The notes below the pieces were generated by a model. It did not search any database and was not told where the DNA came from. It was given only the letters and a program-made list of their open reading frames with translations. Source: DASWDH01 sp035318505 (GTDB lineage: Bacteria; Myxococcota_A; Polyangia; Polyangiales; Polyangiaceae). Taken from it: DNA of 64,000 nucleotides. Each line of letters opens with the position of its first letter. Position 1 is the stretch's first letter. Positions 1 to 7,978 of the stretch are shown here, one piece after another. Where the stretch lies: assembly GCA_035318505.1 (NCBI GenBank), contig DATHEQ010000414.1:51243-115242 (forward strand). Direction: 5' to 3'. The translations under genes were made by a program, and so were the position numbers.

Positions 1-730
1 CACCCGGCTTGCCGTTGAGCCAGGCGGGGGTCGCCGCGAAGCCCGGGAGCTTCATGGCATGGGTCAGCAGCGCGAGCACCTTCGCGACGCCGTTGATCGG
101 CTTGCGAGCGGCCGCCACGACGCCGCCGCCGTCGGCGATCAACACCACGTCCGGGGCGAGCACCTCCGCTAATCCCTGCATGTCGCCGGTGGAGATGGCA
201 GCCATGAATTTCTCGACGGCTGCCTGCTGCTCGGCTCGGTCCACCTGCATCCGCGGCCGCCGCGCCGCGACGTGCTCGCGGGCACGATGCGCGATCTGCC
301 GCACCGCGGCTGGCGTCTTGCCCACCACTTCGGCGATCTCCTCGAACGGCGTCTCGAACACGTCGTGCAGCACGAACACGGCGCGCTCGGCCGGACCGAG
401 TGTTTCGAGCACGGTGAGCATCGCGATCGAGACGTTCTCGGCGAGCTCGGTGTCCTCGGCCGCATCGGGACTGGTGAGCACCGGCTCGGGCAGCCATTCG
501 CCGATGTAATCCTCACGTCGCCGCGCCAGCGCCCGAAGCCGGTTGAGGGCGAGCCGAGTGACGATCCGGACCAAATAGGCGCGCGCATCATGAACGTCGG
601 TCTGGTCGACGTCGGCCCATCGCAGCCAAGTCTCCTGGACCACGTCTTCGGCGTCGGCCGCGGAGCCGAGCATCTCGTAGGCCACGGTGAAGAGGAGACT
701 GCGGTGCGTGACGAACAGGTTGTCGGTCAT
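1..730 (-). CDS. ECF41-type RNA polymerase sigma factor with SnoaL-like C-terminal domain (3' end outside window)
   Basis: Redirects RNA polymerase to a small target set. Translated from the ATG at 730 the first 70 residues are sigma region 2 (ending in a VRIVTRLALNRLR stretch). A linker carries WLPEP near residues 79-83, the signature of group ECF41. Region 4 with its helix-turn-helix covers about 105-165. From about 175 a SnoaL/NTF2-like domain begins with the ADGGG motif near 209-213, and the visible part ends at NGKPG. In ECF41 factors this extension replaces an anti-sigma factor and controls activity in cis (family knowledge). The start overlaps the stop of the upstream carboxymuconolactone-decarboxylase gene (ATGA), so the two are co-translated. 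The gene is cut by the window edge, so the last part of the extension cannot be judged. Confidence 0.93.
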   Translation of the reverse strand, partial: MTDNLFVTHRSLLFTVAYEMLGSAADAEDVVQETWLRWADVDQTDVHDARAYLVRIVTRLALNRLRALARRREDYIGEWLPEPVLTSPDAAEDTELAENVSIAMLTVLETLGPAERAVFVLHDVFETPFEEIAEVVGKTPAAVRQIAHRAREHVAARRPRMQVDRAEQQAAVEKFMAAISTGDMQGLAEVLAPDVVLIADGGGVVAAARKPINGVAKVLALLTHAMKLPGFAATPAWLNGKPG

Positions 731-1305
731 GTGGTCGAAGCTACGGCGAGAGGCTTGAGATCACATGTAGCCGCGAATCCCTGCGACTCGATCCCGAACG
801 CAGTGTTGGAGCGCGCCATGGAGTTCGCCAGCGCGATGACCGTGGTCAGCTCCACCAGCGCGGCCGGGCCGAGCGCCTCGAGCAGCCTGGCCGACAGGGC
901 GTCGGTGACGGTCGGCGGGGTCTGTGTCATCGCCTCGGCGTATTCGAGGACGTCCCGCTCGAGCGGTGTAAAGACGGGCGACTCGCGCCATCGGGGCACC
1001 TCGCGCGCCTTGGTCACGTCGAGGCCCCTGTTGTGGGCAAGGAAGTAGCCGAAGTCGAGGCAAAAGCTGCAGCCGACCAGGCTCGCCACCGCCATGTGGG
1101 CGAACGACTTCAGGTTCTCGTCACACTGGTCCCATTGGTGGATCTTACGACCGAGGCTGAGGCTGAAATTCCGGACTTTTCGGTTGTGCCAAAGCACCCC
1201 GAGCCCCTCGGGCACGTCGCCGAGCATCCTGCGGGACATCCACTTGACGATCGCGCCGAAGACGCCGGTCACCTCTGCCTTGGGGATCCTGGTACTGCGG
1301 GCCAT
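727..1305 (-). CDS. Carboxymuconolactone decarboxylase (AhpD-like) family protein, ECF41 partner
   Basis: A 192-residue all-helical AhpD/CMD-family protein. The family's redox pair is visible as GCSFC (Cys 79 and Cys 82), followed by a His near residue 91, which points to alkyl-hydroperoxidase-like thiol chemistry rather than true decarboxylation. The start is supported by AGGAGG seven bases upstream. The stop overlaps the sigma-factor start. CMD proteins are one of the three protein types (CMD, oxidoreductase, epimerase) habitually encoded beside ECF41 sigma factors, and are usually the target gene. An ECF41-like promoter lies 36 bp upstream, so autoregulation of the pair is likely. The substrate is unknown. 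Confidence 0.9.
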   Translation of the reverse strand: MARSTRIPKAEVTGVFGAIVKWMSRRMLGDVPEGLGVLWHNRKVRNFSLSLGRKIHQWDQCDENLKSFAHMAVASLVGCSFCLDFGYFLAHNRGLDVTKAREVPRWRESPVFTPLERDVLEYAEAMTQTPPTVTDALSARLLEALGPAALVELTTVIALANSMARSNTAFGIESQGFAATCDLKPLAVASTT

Positions 1306-1340
1306 GATTCCTCCTGCGGGTTATCTGCTTTCGGCATGGA

Positions 1341-1367
1341 GACACCGGTCACGAATCGAATGTGACA
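1341..1367 (-). promoter_or_regulatory. Candidate ECF41 promoter for the CMD-sigma operon
   Basis: Reading the minus strand, TGTCACA (1367-1361) is followed after 16 bases by TGTC (1344-1341). Described ECF41 promoters have TGTCACA at -35 and CGTC at -10, so the -35 matches exactly and the -10 at three of four bases. The position would give a leader of roughly 30 bases before the CMD start at 1305. Inference from motif and spacing only. Confidence 0.6.
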
Positions 1368-1428
1368 CCCGAGCCGAAGGCGCCCACGTGCACGAGGGGA
1401 GCCCGACCGATGTGCTCGCCCAGTTGCC
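1353..1428 (+). pseudogene. Remnant of a universal stress protein gene
   Basis: The plus strand encodes GAHVHEGSPTDVLAQL, which matches the segment CAHVHEGSATTVIAQL of the intact universal stress protein at 9133-9762. The DNA is identical for 21 bases (from 1382 and from 9421). Similarity stops about 1428 and no start or nucleotide-binding GxxxxG segment is present. It is therefore a small leftover of a second stress-protein copy, lying against the promoter of the CMD operon. Confidence 0.55.
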
Positions 1429-1804
1429 AAGGACTGGGTGCCGCAGCAGTTCCTTTGAGGGCGGTCCGCATCGACCTATCCAGCCTTTCCGCTCGAGCCG
1501 CGAAAGAACAGTACGTACGGCGTTGCCCTGAGCTTGCATCGGGGTAGCGACGGGGCATGCAGGGACGGGCGCGTGGTGAGCTCGTCGAGCTTGCGGGCAT
1601 GCGTGACCTTCGTGCGTTCGATCGCAGCATCGCCGAACCCTCCGATCGTGGGTCCAAATGAAGTTTCTGGAGCGTGTGCCCCATATTTCTAGCAATGAGC
1701 AGGAGCTTGCCCATTGGTTGCGCAACTGTGCGGCAACTCAACAGTCGTCGCGGAATTTTGGACGAACATCTCCCGGCTCGCATCCATCACGGAAAGGCAG
1801 AACC
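1429..1804. other. Intergenic region, possible BlaI/MecI-like relic on the minus strand
   Basis: No intact gene. Between about 1540 and 1460 the minus strand reads GNAVRTVLSRLERKGWIGR, which resembles the recognition-helix and wing segment of BlaI/MecI-type winged-helix repressors. Nothing recognisable flanks it. The 5' part must contain the promoter of the DUF1592 operon; GGAAAGG precedes the ATG at 1805. Confidence 0.25.
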
Positions 1805-3658
1805 ATGAGAGCAATCACGACTCAGTCGTGCCACCGAGCGATTGCTTCTTCGCTCGTCTGCCTTTGTGCATGGCTCGGCGAAGGCTGCAGCGGCAGCCTG
1901 GGTGAGAATACCAATGCGAGGGGCGGGACCAATCAGGGCGGAGGTGCAGGAACAACCGGCGCCGGAGCGGGCGGCGGCGTCGGGGGCAGCGGCGCCGGCG
2001 CCGGAGCGGGCGGCGGCGCCGGGGGCAGCGGCACTGCGGGCGGTAGTGCCGGGTCCGGTGGGGCCGGCGGTGCAGGGGGCGGTGGTGCCGGAACGGCAGG
2101 CGCAGGTGGCAGCGGCGGCGGAACTGTCGGCGTCCCTTGCGTGCCGGGAATCCCCTCGACGTCCCAAGTCGCGCGCTTGAAGAATGCGCACTACGACGCG
2201 GTCGTGAACGATCTACTCGGGGTCAGCGTCTTGGCGACGGCGGGAAACGCGCCTCCGTCGTCGCTCCTTGCGCCGGACTCCGCGGGCAGTCTAACGAATA
2301 TCGCTTGGAACGGCTATTTGACCGCGGCAGAGAAGATTGCTGCCGAAGTCATGGCTGGGCCCAATAAATCCAAGTTCATCGCCTGCGATCCGGCGGTGGG
2401 CACTTGCCTGAACGATACGATCAAGTCCTTCGGTCGTAAGGTGTTTCGTCGTCCTCTAACGGACGCGGAAGTAACGAGTTTTGTGCGGCTGAACAGCCTC
2501 ACCCCGAAGGGAACGCCCGCCGAGGTCGCCGAGGCGATTCTTTACGCTTTCCTCTCCTCGCCTTCGTTCATCACGGTGCCGGAGCTGGCGCAGGACAAGG
2601 AAGGGACGGCGCTCAAGCTGTCCAGCTACGAACTGGCGGCGCGGCTCTCGTTCCTGCTTTGGGGCACCATTCCGGACGATCCGCTGAACGCTGCGGCGGA
2701 CGGTGGCCAGCTCACGACGAAGGATCAGATTGCGGCCCAGGCGCGGCGAATGCTGACTAGCCCCAAAGCGGCGGCTGTCGTGCGAAGCTTCCATCAATAC
2801 TATGCCGGCATGGAACCCGGTTCGCATTGGGTGAACAACAGCGATCACGATACGACGAAATTTCCGGCTTACTCCGCCGCCGCCTATCCGCCGATGATGG
2901 CGGAGATCGACGCCTTCTTCCAGGATGTCGTGCTGAGCGGCGGTAAGTTCAGCGATCTCTTTCTCAGCAATGTCGCGTTTGTCACCAAGGACACCGCGCC
3001 TCTCTATGGACTCGATCCCGCGCGCTACACCGCGCAGGCAACGCGCGTCCAGCTCAGTGCGGACCAGCGACCAGGGTTTTTGACACGCGCTGGATTCCTG
3101 AGCACCTTTTCCAAGTTCGACGCCACGAGTCCCATTCTGCGAGGCGCGTTCATTTCCGGCAGGGTGCTCGGCATCAATCCAGGTACCCCCGATCCCGCGG
3201 CGACGAAGATGATGCCCCCTCCGGGCAACTACATGACCCAGCGCCAAGCCATCGAGGCGCTGACGGCCAATGACCCGTGCCGCGCGTGCCACGCTGTCAC
3301 CATCAATCCACCGGGTTTCGTGCTTGAAAGGTACAACTCCGTCGGTATGTGGCAGGACAAGGACGGGCTAGGTGGCGCGATCGACGGGACGGCCACCGTC
3401 CGCTTCGGCGCAGCGGTCTCCAAGACAGTCGGCACGCCCCTCGAGATGATGACCGAGATCGCCAATCTTCCCGAGGTTCAGAGCAACTACACCGTGCAAT
3501 GGGTCGCCTTCGCCTCGGGGAGGACACCCAATCCGAACGACGGATGCATCGTGAACCAGCTTAGCGTCAACCTGGCCAATGCCAGTTATCCCGTCGTCAA
3601 TCTCATCGCCGACTATACAGCGACGGATGCATTCCGTTTGCGGACCGTTGGGAACTGA
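1805..3658 (+). CDS. DUF1592 domain-containing lipoprotein with C-type haem motif
   Basis: A 617-residue exported protein. Residues 1-28 form a signal peptide ending at a lipobox-like LGEGC, then a long Gly/Ala linker to about residue 115. The body has the Planctomycete/myxobacterial order: DUF1587-like (KNAHYDAVVNDLLG), DUF1595-like (FGRKVFRRPLTDAEV), DUF1592 (SSYELAARLSFLLWG), DUF1588 (GFLTRAGFLSTFSK, then SPILRGAFISGRVLG), a haem-binding CRACH near residue 490, and a DUF1585-like end. The start is the ATG with GGAAAGG upstream; the longer upstream reading would bury the signal peptide. It is followed after 8 bases by a DUF1552 gene, the usual partner. The family is thought to act in extracytoplasmic redox chemistry, but no reaction is established. 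Confidence 0.92.
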   Translation: MRAITTQSCHRAIASSLVCLCAWLGEGCSGSLGENTNARGGTNQGGGAGTTGAGAGGGVGGSGAGAGAGGGAGGSGTAGGSAGSGGAGGAGGGGAGTAGAGGSGGGTVGVPCVPGIPSTSQVARLKNAHYDAVVNDLLGVSVLATAGNAPPSSLLAPDSAGSLTNIAWNGYLTAAEKIAAEVMAGPNKSKFIACDPAVGTCLNDTIKSFGRKVFRRPLTDAEVTSFVRLNSLTPKGTPAEVAEAILYAFLSSPSFITVPELAQDKEGTALKLSSYELAARLSFLLWGTIPDDPLNAAADGGQLTTKDQIAAQARRMLTSPKAAAVVRSFHQYYAGMEPGSHWVNNSDHDTTKFPAYSAAAYPPMMAEIDAFFQDVVLSGGKFSDLFLSNVAFVTKDTAPLYGLDPARYTAQATRVQLSADQRPGFLTRAGFLSTFSKFDATSPILRGAFISGRVLGINPGTPDPAATKMMPPPGNYMTQRQAIEALTANDPCRACHAVTINPPGFVLERYNSVGMWQDKDGLGGAIDGTATVRFGAAVSKTVGTPLEMMTEIANLPEVQSNYTVQWVAFASGRTPNPNDGCIVNQLSVNLANASYPVVNLIADYTATDAFRLRTVGN

Positions 3659-3666
3659 AAGGAATC

Positions 3667-5259
3667 ATGAACATGACCACGAAGTCGTTGAACCGCAGAC
3701 GATTTCTTCGCGGCCTGGGGGGCGCTGTCGTCGCCGCACCCTTTCTCAGCTCCGTTGCCGAACGAGAGGCGAAGGCAAACGGCACCAGGGCGGCTTCTCC
3801 CAAGCGGCTCATCGTGTTCTTTACACACTATGGGTGCCTGACGAATCGATGGTTCCCGGCCAAGTCCCATGGCCCGCTGACGCAAGCCGACTACATGGCG
3901 ATGCAGACGCTCGCCCCCCTCGCGCCTTATGCGAATAAGCTATTGATGGTTCGGGGCGTCCGCGCCATGAACGAGTGGAGTTTCCAAGGCACCTACGGTC
4001 AAACGACGGACCCGCACACGCAGGTCTGCGGCTCGTTTTTTACATGTGAACCAGTGACACCGGCGGACGGTAAGTTCACCGCCACGCCCACCGGTCGATC
4101 CCTCGATCACATCTGCGCCGAGCAGGTCAACGCCAGCGGCGGTGCTCCGCTCTTCATGCAAATTGGGGGCGTTGGTGGCAGCACGAGCAATACCCAGTCG
4201 TGTATTTCGTTCGACAAGCCCAATCAGATTTTTCCGGGCTACGGGTCACCGACGCAAATCTGGAACAGTCTGACCGGTCTCTTCGGCAAGGGGCCCGTGA
4301 CGCCGGACACGTACAGAGCGGCCCGGGGCAAGAGCGTGGTCGACCTCGTAAAAGACGACCTGAGCTCTCTCCAGCGGGTCACCATGAGCACTTCCGACAA
4401 AAAGAAGCTTTCGGACTGGGTCGATCTGCTCAACCAAACGGGCGGCACGGTGGGGGCCCAATGCAGCATGGATACCGCAACCAAGATTGGCTTGACGGCG
4501 GATGCCGTGCAGAAAGCGGCAGGCGGCGGTCTCAACGCCGACCTCTCCGTGATCACGCCGGTCATGATGAATCTCGCGGTGCTTACGGCCGTCTGCGATT
4601 CCAACCGCGTGATCTTCATGAAAATGCCCCCCAACTATGTTTACAAGAACCTCGGCCTGACGGTGGAGTCCCATGGTCTGTCCCACCGTATCGGCAATGC
4701 CAACATGGGCGGCGCATGCCTCGACGGCGTGATGGAAATGATCGCCAAAATCGACACGTTTTACGCGCAGCAATTCGCATTTCTCGTCAAGCAGCTCGAC
4801 AGCATCACCGAGGGCGACAAGACGCTTCTCGACAACACCGCGACTGTGTGGATGCAGGAAATGTCGGATGGCAACAGCCACAACATCAACAATCTACCGA
4901 TTCTCCAGGCGGGAGGTTGCGCGGGTTACTTCAAGGTCGGTCAGGCCATCAACGTGGAGGCCGGCAAGACCGATTTGACCGTCGGGCACAGTGAAGAGGA
5001 TTGCAAGAACGGGCAGTCGCCGATTGGGGGTTTGGACTCCGTCGGAACGCCTCCCGATCAAGGAGCGATGCCCATCAACAAATACTTCTGCAATCTGATG
5101 AACGCGATCGGTGTGAAAGCAGGCGCGGACGGGTTCCCGGCCGTCGGCGGCACTAGCGAAGTGACACACTTTGGCAAGTACGATGACACCAAGCTGTTCA
5201 ACACCACCCAGGCCGCGCAGATCAAGAACCCGGGAGAGTACAAAGAGCTTCGCGCTTAG
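3667..5259 (+). CDS. DUF1552 domain-containing protein, Tat-exported
   Basis: A 530-residue protein starting with a twin-arginine signal (NRRRFLRGLGGAVVAAPF). The rest matches the DUF1552 family along its whole length, including the early PKRLIVFFTHYG segment and a central VESHGLSHR segment. The start has AAAGGAATC upstream and lies 8 bases after the DUF1592 stop. DUF1592 and DUF1552 genes are neighbours in Planctomycetes and myxobacteria, which suggests a two-protein periplasmic or surface complex. The function is not known. Export by Tat implies folding, possibly with a cofactor, in the cytoplasm. Confidence 0.93.
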   Translation: MNMTTKSLNRRRFLRGLGGAVVAAPFLSSVAEREAKANGTRAASPKRLIVFFTHYGCLTNRWFPAKSHGPLTQADYMAMQTLAPLAPYANKLLMVRGVRAMNEWSFQGTYGQTTDPHTQVCGSFFTCEPVTPADGKFTATPTGRSLDHICAEQVNASGGAPLFMQIGGVGGSTSNTQSCISFDKPNQIFPGYGSPTQIWNSLTGLFGKGPVTPDTYRAARGKSVVDLVKDDLSSLQRVTMSTSDKKKLSDWVDLLNQTGGTVGAQCSMDTATKIGLTADAVQKAAGGGLNADLSVITPVMMNLAVLTAVCDSNRVIFMKMPPNYVYKNLGLTVESHGLSHRIGNANMGGACLDGVMEMIAKIDTFYAQQFAFLVKQLDSITEGDKTLLDNTATVWMQEMSDGNSHNINNLPILQAGGCAGYFKVGQAINVEAGKTDLTVGHSEEDCKNGQSPIGGLDSVGTPPDQGAMPINKYFCNLMNAIGVKAGADGFPAVGGTSEVTHFGKYDDTKLFNTTQAAQIKNPGEYKELRA

Positions 5260-5281
5260 ATCCAAAACGTTTCTGTCCTCG

Positions 5282-5905
5282 ATGAACCGATCGGCGCATC
5301 TCCTCGTCGCAACGCTTTTCCTTTTTGTGTTGCTCGGATCCAGCGACGGTTGCGCGCTCGAGCCGGATGCAGACAGTGGACGAACGGGGGGAGTCCAAGC
5401 GGGGAGGGGCGGCGCGGGTGCTTCCGATGGCGGGCCGAGTGCGGGTGCGAGCGGACTCGGGGGCGCAGGAGGAGCCGGAGGAAAGGCGGGCGCCGACGGT
5501 GGCAGCCCGAGTGGTCGCGATGCGCATGATGGTGATACGCAGGCGGGCGATGCCTCTGGCGCCGACGCGGGAGGAGGCTCGCCCTATGCCAATTTCGCCG
5601 CCATTCGCGATATTGTCGCTTTCAAATGCGGAGGCTCCGGCTGTCACTCCGGTGAAAAGGAGCCGAGATTGGTAGACGACGCAAAGCTCTACGCGACACT
5701 GACGACTTACGTGTCGCAGCGCTGTGGTAATCGGCTCCTCGTCAAGCCCGGCTCTCCGCAGGAGAGTGCCTTTTACCTGGCACAAAATGGCATTTGCGGG
5801 ACGACTCTTCCGCAAATGCCTCTCGGCTGTGTCGACAATTGTACGCCCTCCGATTACCTCGAAGGCGTTCGGCAGTGGATCGCGAATGGAGCGAGCCAGC
5901 AGTAA
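5282..5905 (+). CDS. Small lipoprotein with cytochrome-like CX4CH motif
   Basis: A 207-residue protein. The signal peptide ends at SSDGCALE (lipid-modified Cys near residue 22). A Gly/Ala/Asp linker runs to about residue 100, followed by a compact C-terminal domain of about 100 residues. Its start, AIRDIVAFKCGGSGCHSG, carries CGGSGCH: a haem-type C-H pair with four residues between the cysteines instead of two. Four more Cys follow, two of them in CVDNC. The ending LEGVRQWIANGA is typical of c-type cytochromes of the planctomycete type. It begins 22 bases after DUF1552, so it is the third member of that operon. The spacing could mean an unusual haem site or a disulfide-bonded relic of one. 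Confidence 0.8.
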   Translation: MNRSAHLLVATLFLFVLLGSSDGCALEPDADSGRTGGVQAGRGGAGASDGGPSAGASGLGGAGGAGGKAGADGGSPSGRDAHDGDTQAGDASGADAGGGSPYANFAAIRDIVAFKCGGSGCHSGEKEPRLVDDAKLYATLTTYVSQRCGNRLLVKPGSPQESAFYLAQNGICGTTLPQMPLGCVDNCTPSDYLEGVRQWIANGASQQ

Positions 5906-5914
5906 ACTGCGTGC

Positions 5915-7630
5915 TTACTGGCAAGGCATCACGCGCGCAATTTTGATCGACGTGTTGTTGGTTCCCGACGCCGCGTAGGCGACGCTCCCGTCCGAATAGG
6001 CCTTGAAGCCAAGATAGTCGTGATCGTTCACGGCGATTGTAAACTGGGCACCCACGGCGGCGGCGGTGGCGGAATCGCGCACTTGTGCGGCCATCGATGT
6101 TCCGGAAGCCCAGGTCAGCAGCATGCGACTCGTTCCGTAAGAGACCAGGTGCGGGTGTCCCGAGCTTCCCGCGTTGTCGACGGCCGTGTCGGGGCCGCTG
6201 TCGATGAAGTGCTGAAGCCGAATGGCGCCGCCCTGGCTCCAGGCCGTCCAGTAACCGCTACCGCTCGCAAGGACGAGATCACCGCCGAACAGGGTGCCGT
6301 CACAGGTCCCGGTAGCAATCGTCCGGTAGGGGTTCGGCCGGGCGATGCGACAGCTGTTGTCCGTGGCGCAGACCATCACGAAGTGACTCGTTCGCGGGTC
6401 CCAGACGATGCGCGTGGTCCAGCTGTGGCTGCATCCCACCTCGAAGCTATCGTGACCCGTCAATATGGCTCCAGCGCCACTGACGACCTGCATCCGGTCA
6501 CCCTCATGGATATCCACGCAGCTGGCGTTGTTGACCGTGATCGCGACGCCAAAGTACGCAGCGTAGTTCGTGCCATCGAAGGCGAGCCGACCATGATGCT
6601 GATACCACCAGACGAAACGCGCGCCGTTCTGGTAGCCCTCTAACGATGAGGTCAGGTTCGTGACCTGGGTCTCCCAAGCAACTTGACCGGTGTTGTTGAA
6701 CCGCACCATGTACATCTCGCGGCAGGGGCTGGAAGTGCCGCCGCATAGCATGCCGGAGCCGCAATGGTCGGTTCCGGTTCCTGTGGATTCACGCGTGAGC
6801 AACACCACGCCGCCACTGTCGTCGGCGTAGAGGTCCTGCAGATTGATGCCTGGGAAGCTAAAGGGCGTCCCGACCAGATTATCGTTGCAGTCGAGTTGCG
6901 CGACATAGACCTTGCTGTCCGTGCCGAGCCAGGCGACGCGCGAGCCTCCCGAGGGCATCGCCGCAATCGCCAGCGGTATCGGCGCAGTGTCGCTCTCGTT
7001 TCCGTAGCCGGTGACCGGGATCCCCAAGGCCACGTCTGTGACCTTCACCGTGGGCGCCGCGCAAGATCCCACCGTCCTCGCACAGGTGCCGCCGTCGCCT
7101 GGCGGTGGCGGGGTGCCGCCGCTGCCTCCCGCTCCACTCGTTCCGCTTGCGCCAGCGGTCCCGCCAGCACCGGCCGTCCCGCCAGCACCGCCCGTGCCAC
7201 TTGCACCGCCTTTGCCGCTCGATCCGCCGCTGCCTCCGGCTCCACTCGTTCCGCTTGCGCCGCCGGTCGCGCCGGCGCCGGCTGTCCCGCCAGCACCGCC
7301 CGTGCCACTTGCGCCGCCTTTTCCACCCACGCCCCCGGTGCCCCCCGAGCCACCGGTGCCACTCGCGCCGCCCGTTCCGGTCGTGCCGCCCGTTCCGGTC
7401 GTGCCGCCCGTTCCGGTCGTGCCGCCCGTTCCGGTCGCGCCGCCGGTATTGGAGCTTCCACCTTTGCCAGGCGTGCTCGAATCAGCAGGGCCGCCGGTTC
7501 CGGTGCTGCCGCCGGTCGCATTGGATCCTGCAGAGCCGTCGGCCTTTTCTTTGGGTCCGGACGGCTCGGTCAGGGGACCGCACGACGCGGCAAGGGTTAG
7601 AATTAGGCAGAAACCGAGGCGTTGATGCAT
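5915..7630 (-). CDS. Lipoprotein with Gly-Thr-Gly-Gly linker and beta-propeller-like domain
   Basis: A 571-residue protein with signal peptide and lipobox (TLAASC, Cys near residue 17). The linker of about 150 residues is almost only Gly, Thr, Ser and Ala and comes from tandem DNA repeats. The C-terminal 380 residues contain repeated blade-like strands (SGGSRVAWLGTDSKVYVAQL, GYWTAWSQGGAIRLQHF) as in sialidase or quinoprotein-type propellers, with no catalytic motif I can name. AAGGAG precedes the ATG at 7630. It converges on the DUF1552 operon with only 9 bases between the stops. Probably a surface binding protein; function unknown. Confidence 0.8.
   Translation of the reverse strand: MHQRLGFCLILTLAASCGPLTEPSGPKEKADGSAGSNATGGSTGTGGPADSSTPGKGGSSNTGGATGTGGTTGTGGTTGTGGTTGTGGASGTGGSGGTGGVGGKGGASGTGGAGGTAGAGATGGASGTSGAGGSGGSSGKGGASGTGGAGGTAGAGGTAGASGTSGAGGSGGTPPPPGDGGTCARTVGSCAAPTVKVTDVALGIPVTGYGNESDTAPIPLAIAAMPSGGSRVAWLGTDSKVYVAQLDCNDNLVGTPFSFPGINLQDLYADDSGGVVLLTRESTGTGTDHCGSGMLCGGTSSPCREMYMVRFNNTGQVAWETQVTNLTSSLEGYQNGARFVWWYQHHGRLAFDGTNYAAYFGVAITVNNASCVDIHEGDRMQVVSGAGAILTGHDSFEVGCSHSWTTRIVWDPRTSHFVMVCATDNSCRIARPNPYRTIATGTCDGTLFGGDLVLASGSGYWTAWSQGGAIRLQHFIDSGPDTAVDNAGSSGHPHLVSYGTSRMLLTWASGTSMAAQVRDSATAAAVGAQFTIAVNDHDYLGFKAYSDGSVAYAASGTNNTSIKIARVMPCQ
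7373..7444. repeat. 18-bp tandem repeat, four copies
   Basis: The unit CGTTCCGGTCGTGCCGCC is repeated four times head to tail; the last copy has one change. Read on the minus strand it adds Gly-Thr-Thr-Gly-Thr-Gly units to the linker of the 5915-7630 lipoprotein. Multiples of 18 bases keep the frame, so the linker can change length without damaging the protein. Confidence 0.9.
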
Positions 7631-7978
7631 CGACAGTGCTCCTTCATGTTCGCGTCGGTCAAGGACGGGTGGAAAATTTTGGAACTATCCTGCCGAGCAG
7701 GGATCGAGGCGCCACCAGGACCGAGCCATCCAAGGCAGATCGCCTGATGCTCACGTCCCATCCCTACGATGTGGCGCCCTTCGAACCTTCTGGCTCAAGA
7801 AAGCGCTTTCCAAGTGCGTGGGTGCCGATGCAGGTCGCCCGTCACGATTCGTGCACACTCTCCACGCGCCCAGCGCGACGCTCTGCCGGCATCTCGGCGC
7901 AGTATCCACGGGGCCTTGCAGGATTTGCAAGACTGCAGCCCGATGTGGTGCGCCCATGCCCATGAATGGGCAATCGTG
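7631..7978. other. Intergenic region without recognised feature
   Basis: About 350 bases between the start of the propeller lipoprotein and the end of the next minus-strand gene. It must hold the promoter of the former; I see no clear promoter, hairpin or coding sequence. Confidence 0.5.

Noticed and set aside
7373..7444. Possible CRISPR-like array.
   Set aside because: Repeats of 18 bp are head to tail without spacers and lie in frame inside a coding linker.
7011..7965. Long Pro- or Arg-rich frames opposite the Gly-rich linker.
   Set aside because: They arise because Gly codons read as Pro/Ala/Arg on the other strand; the same effect explains Pro-rich frames near 13083, 19758, 36892 and 48725.
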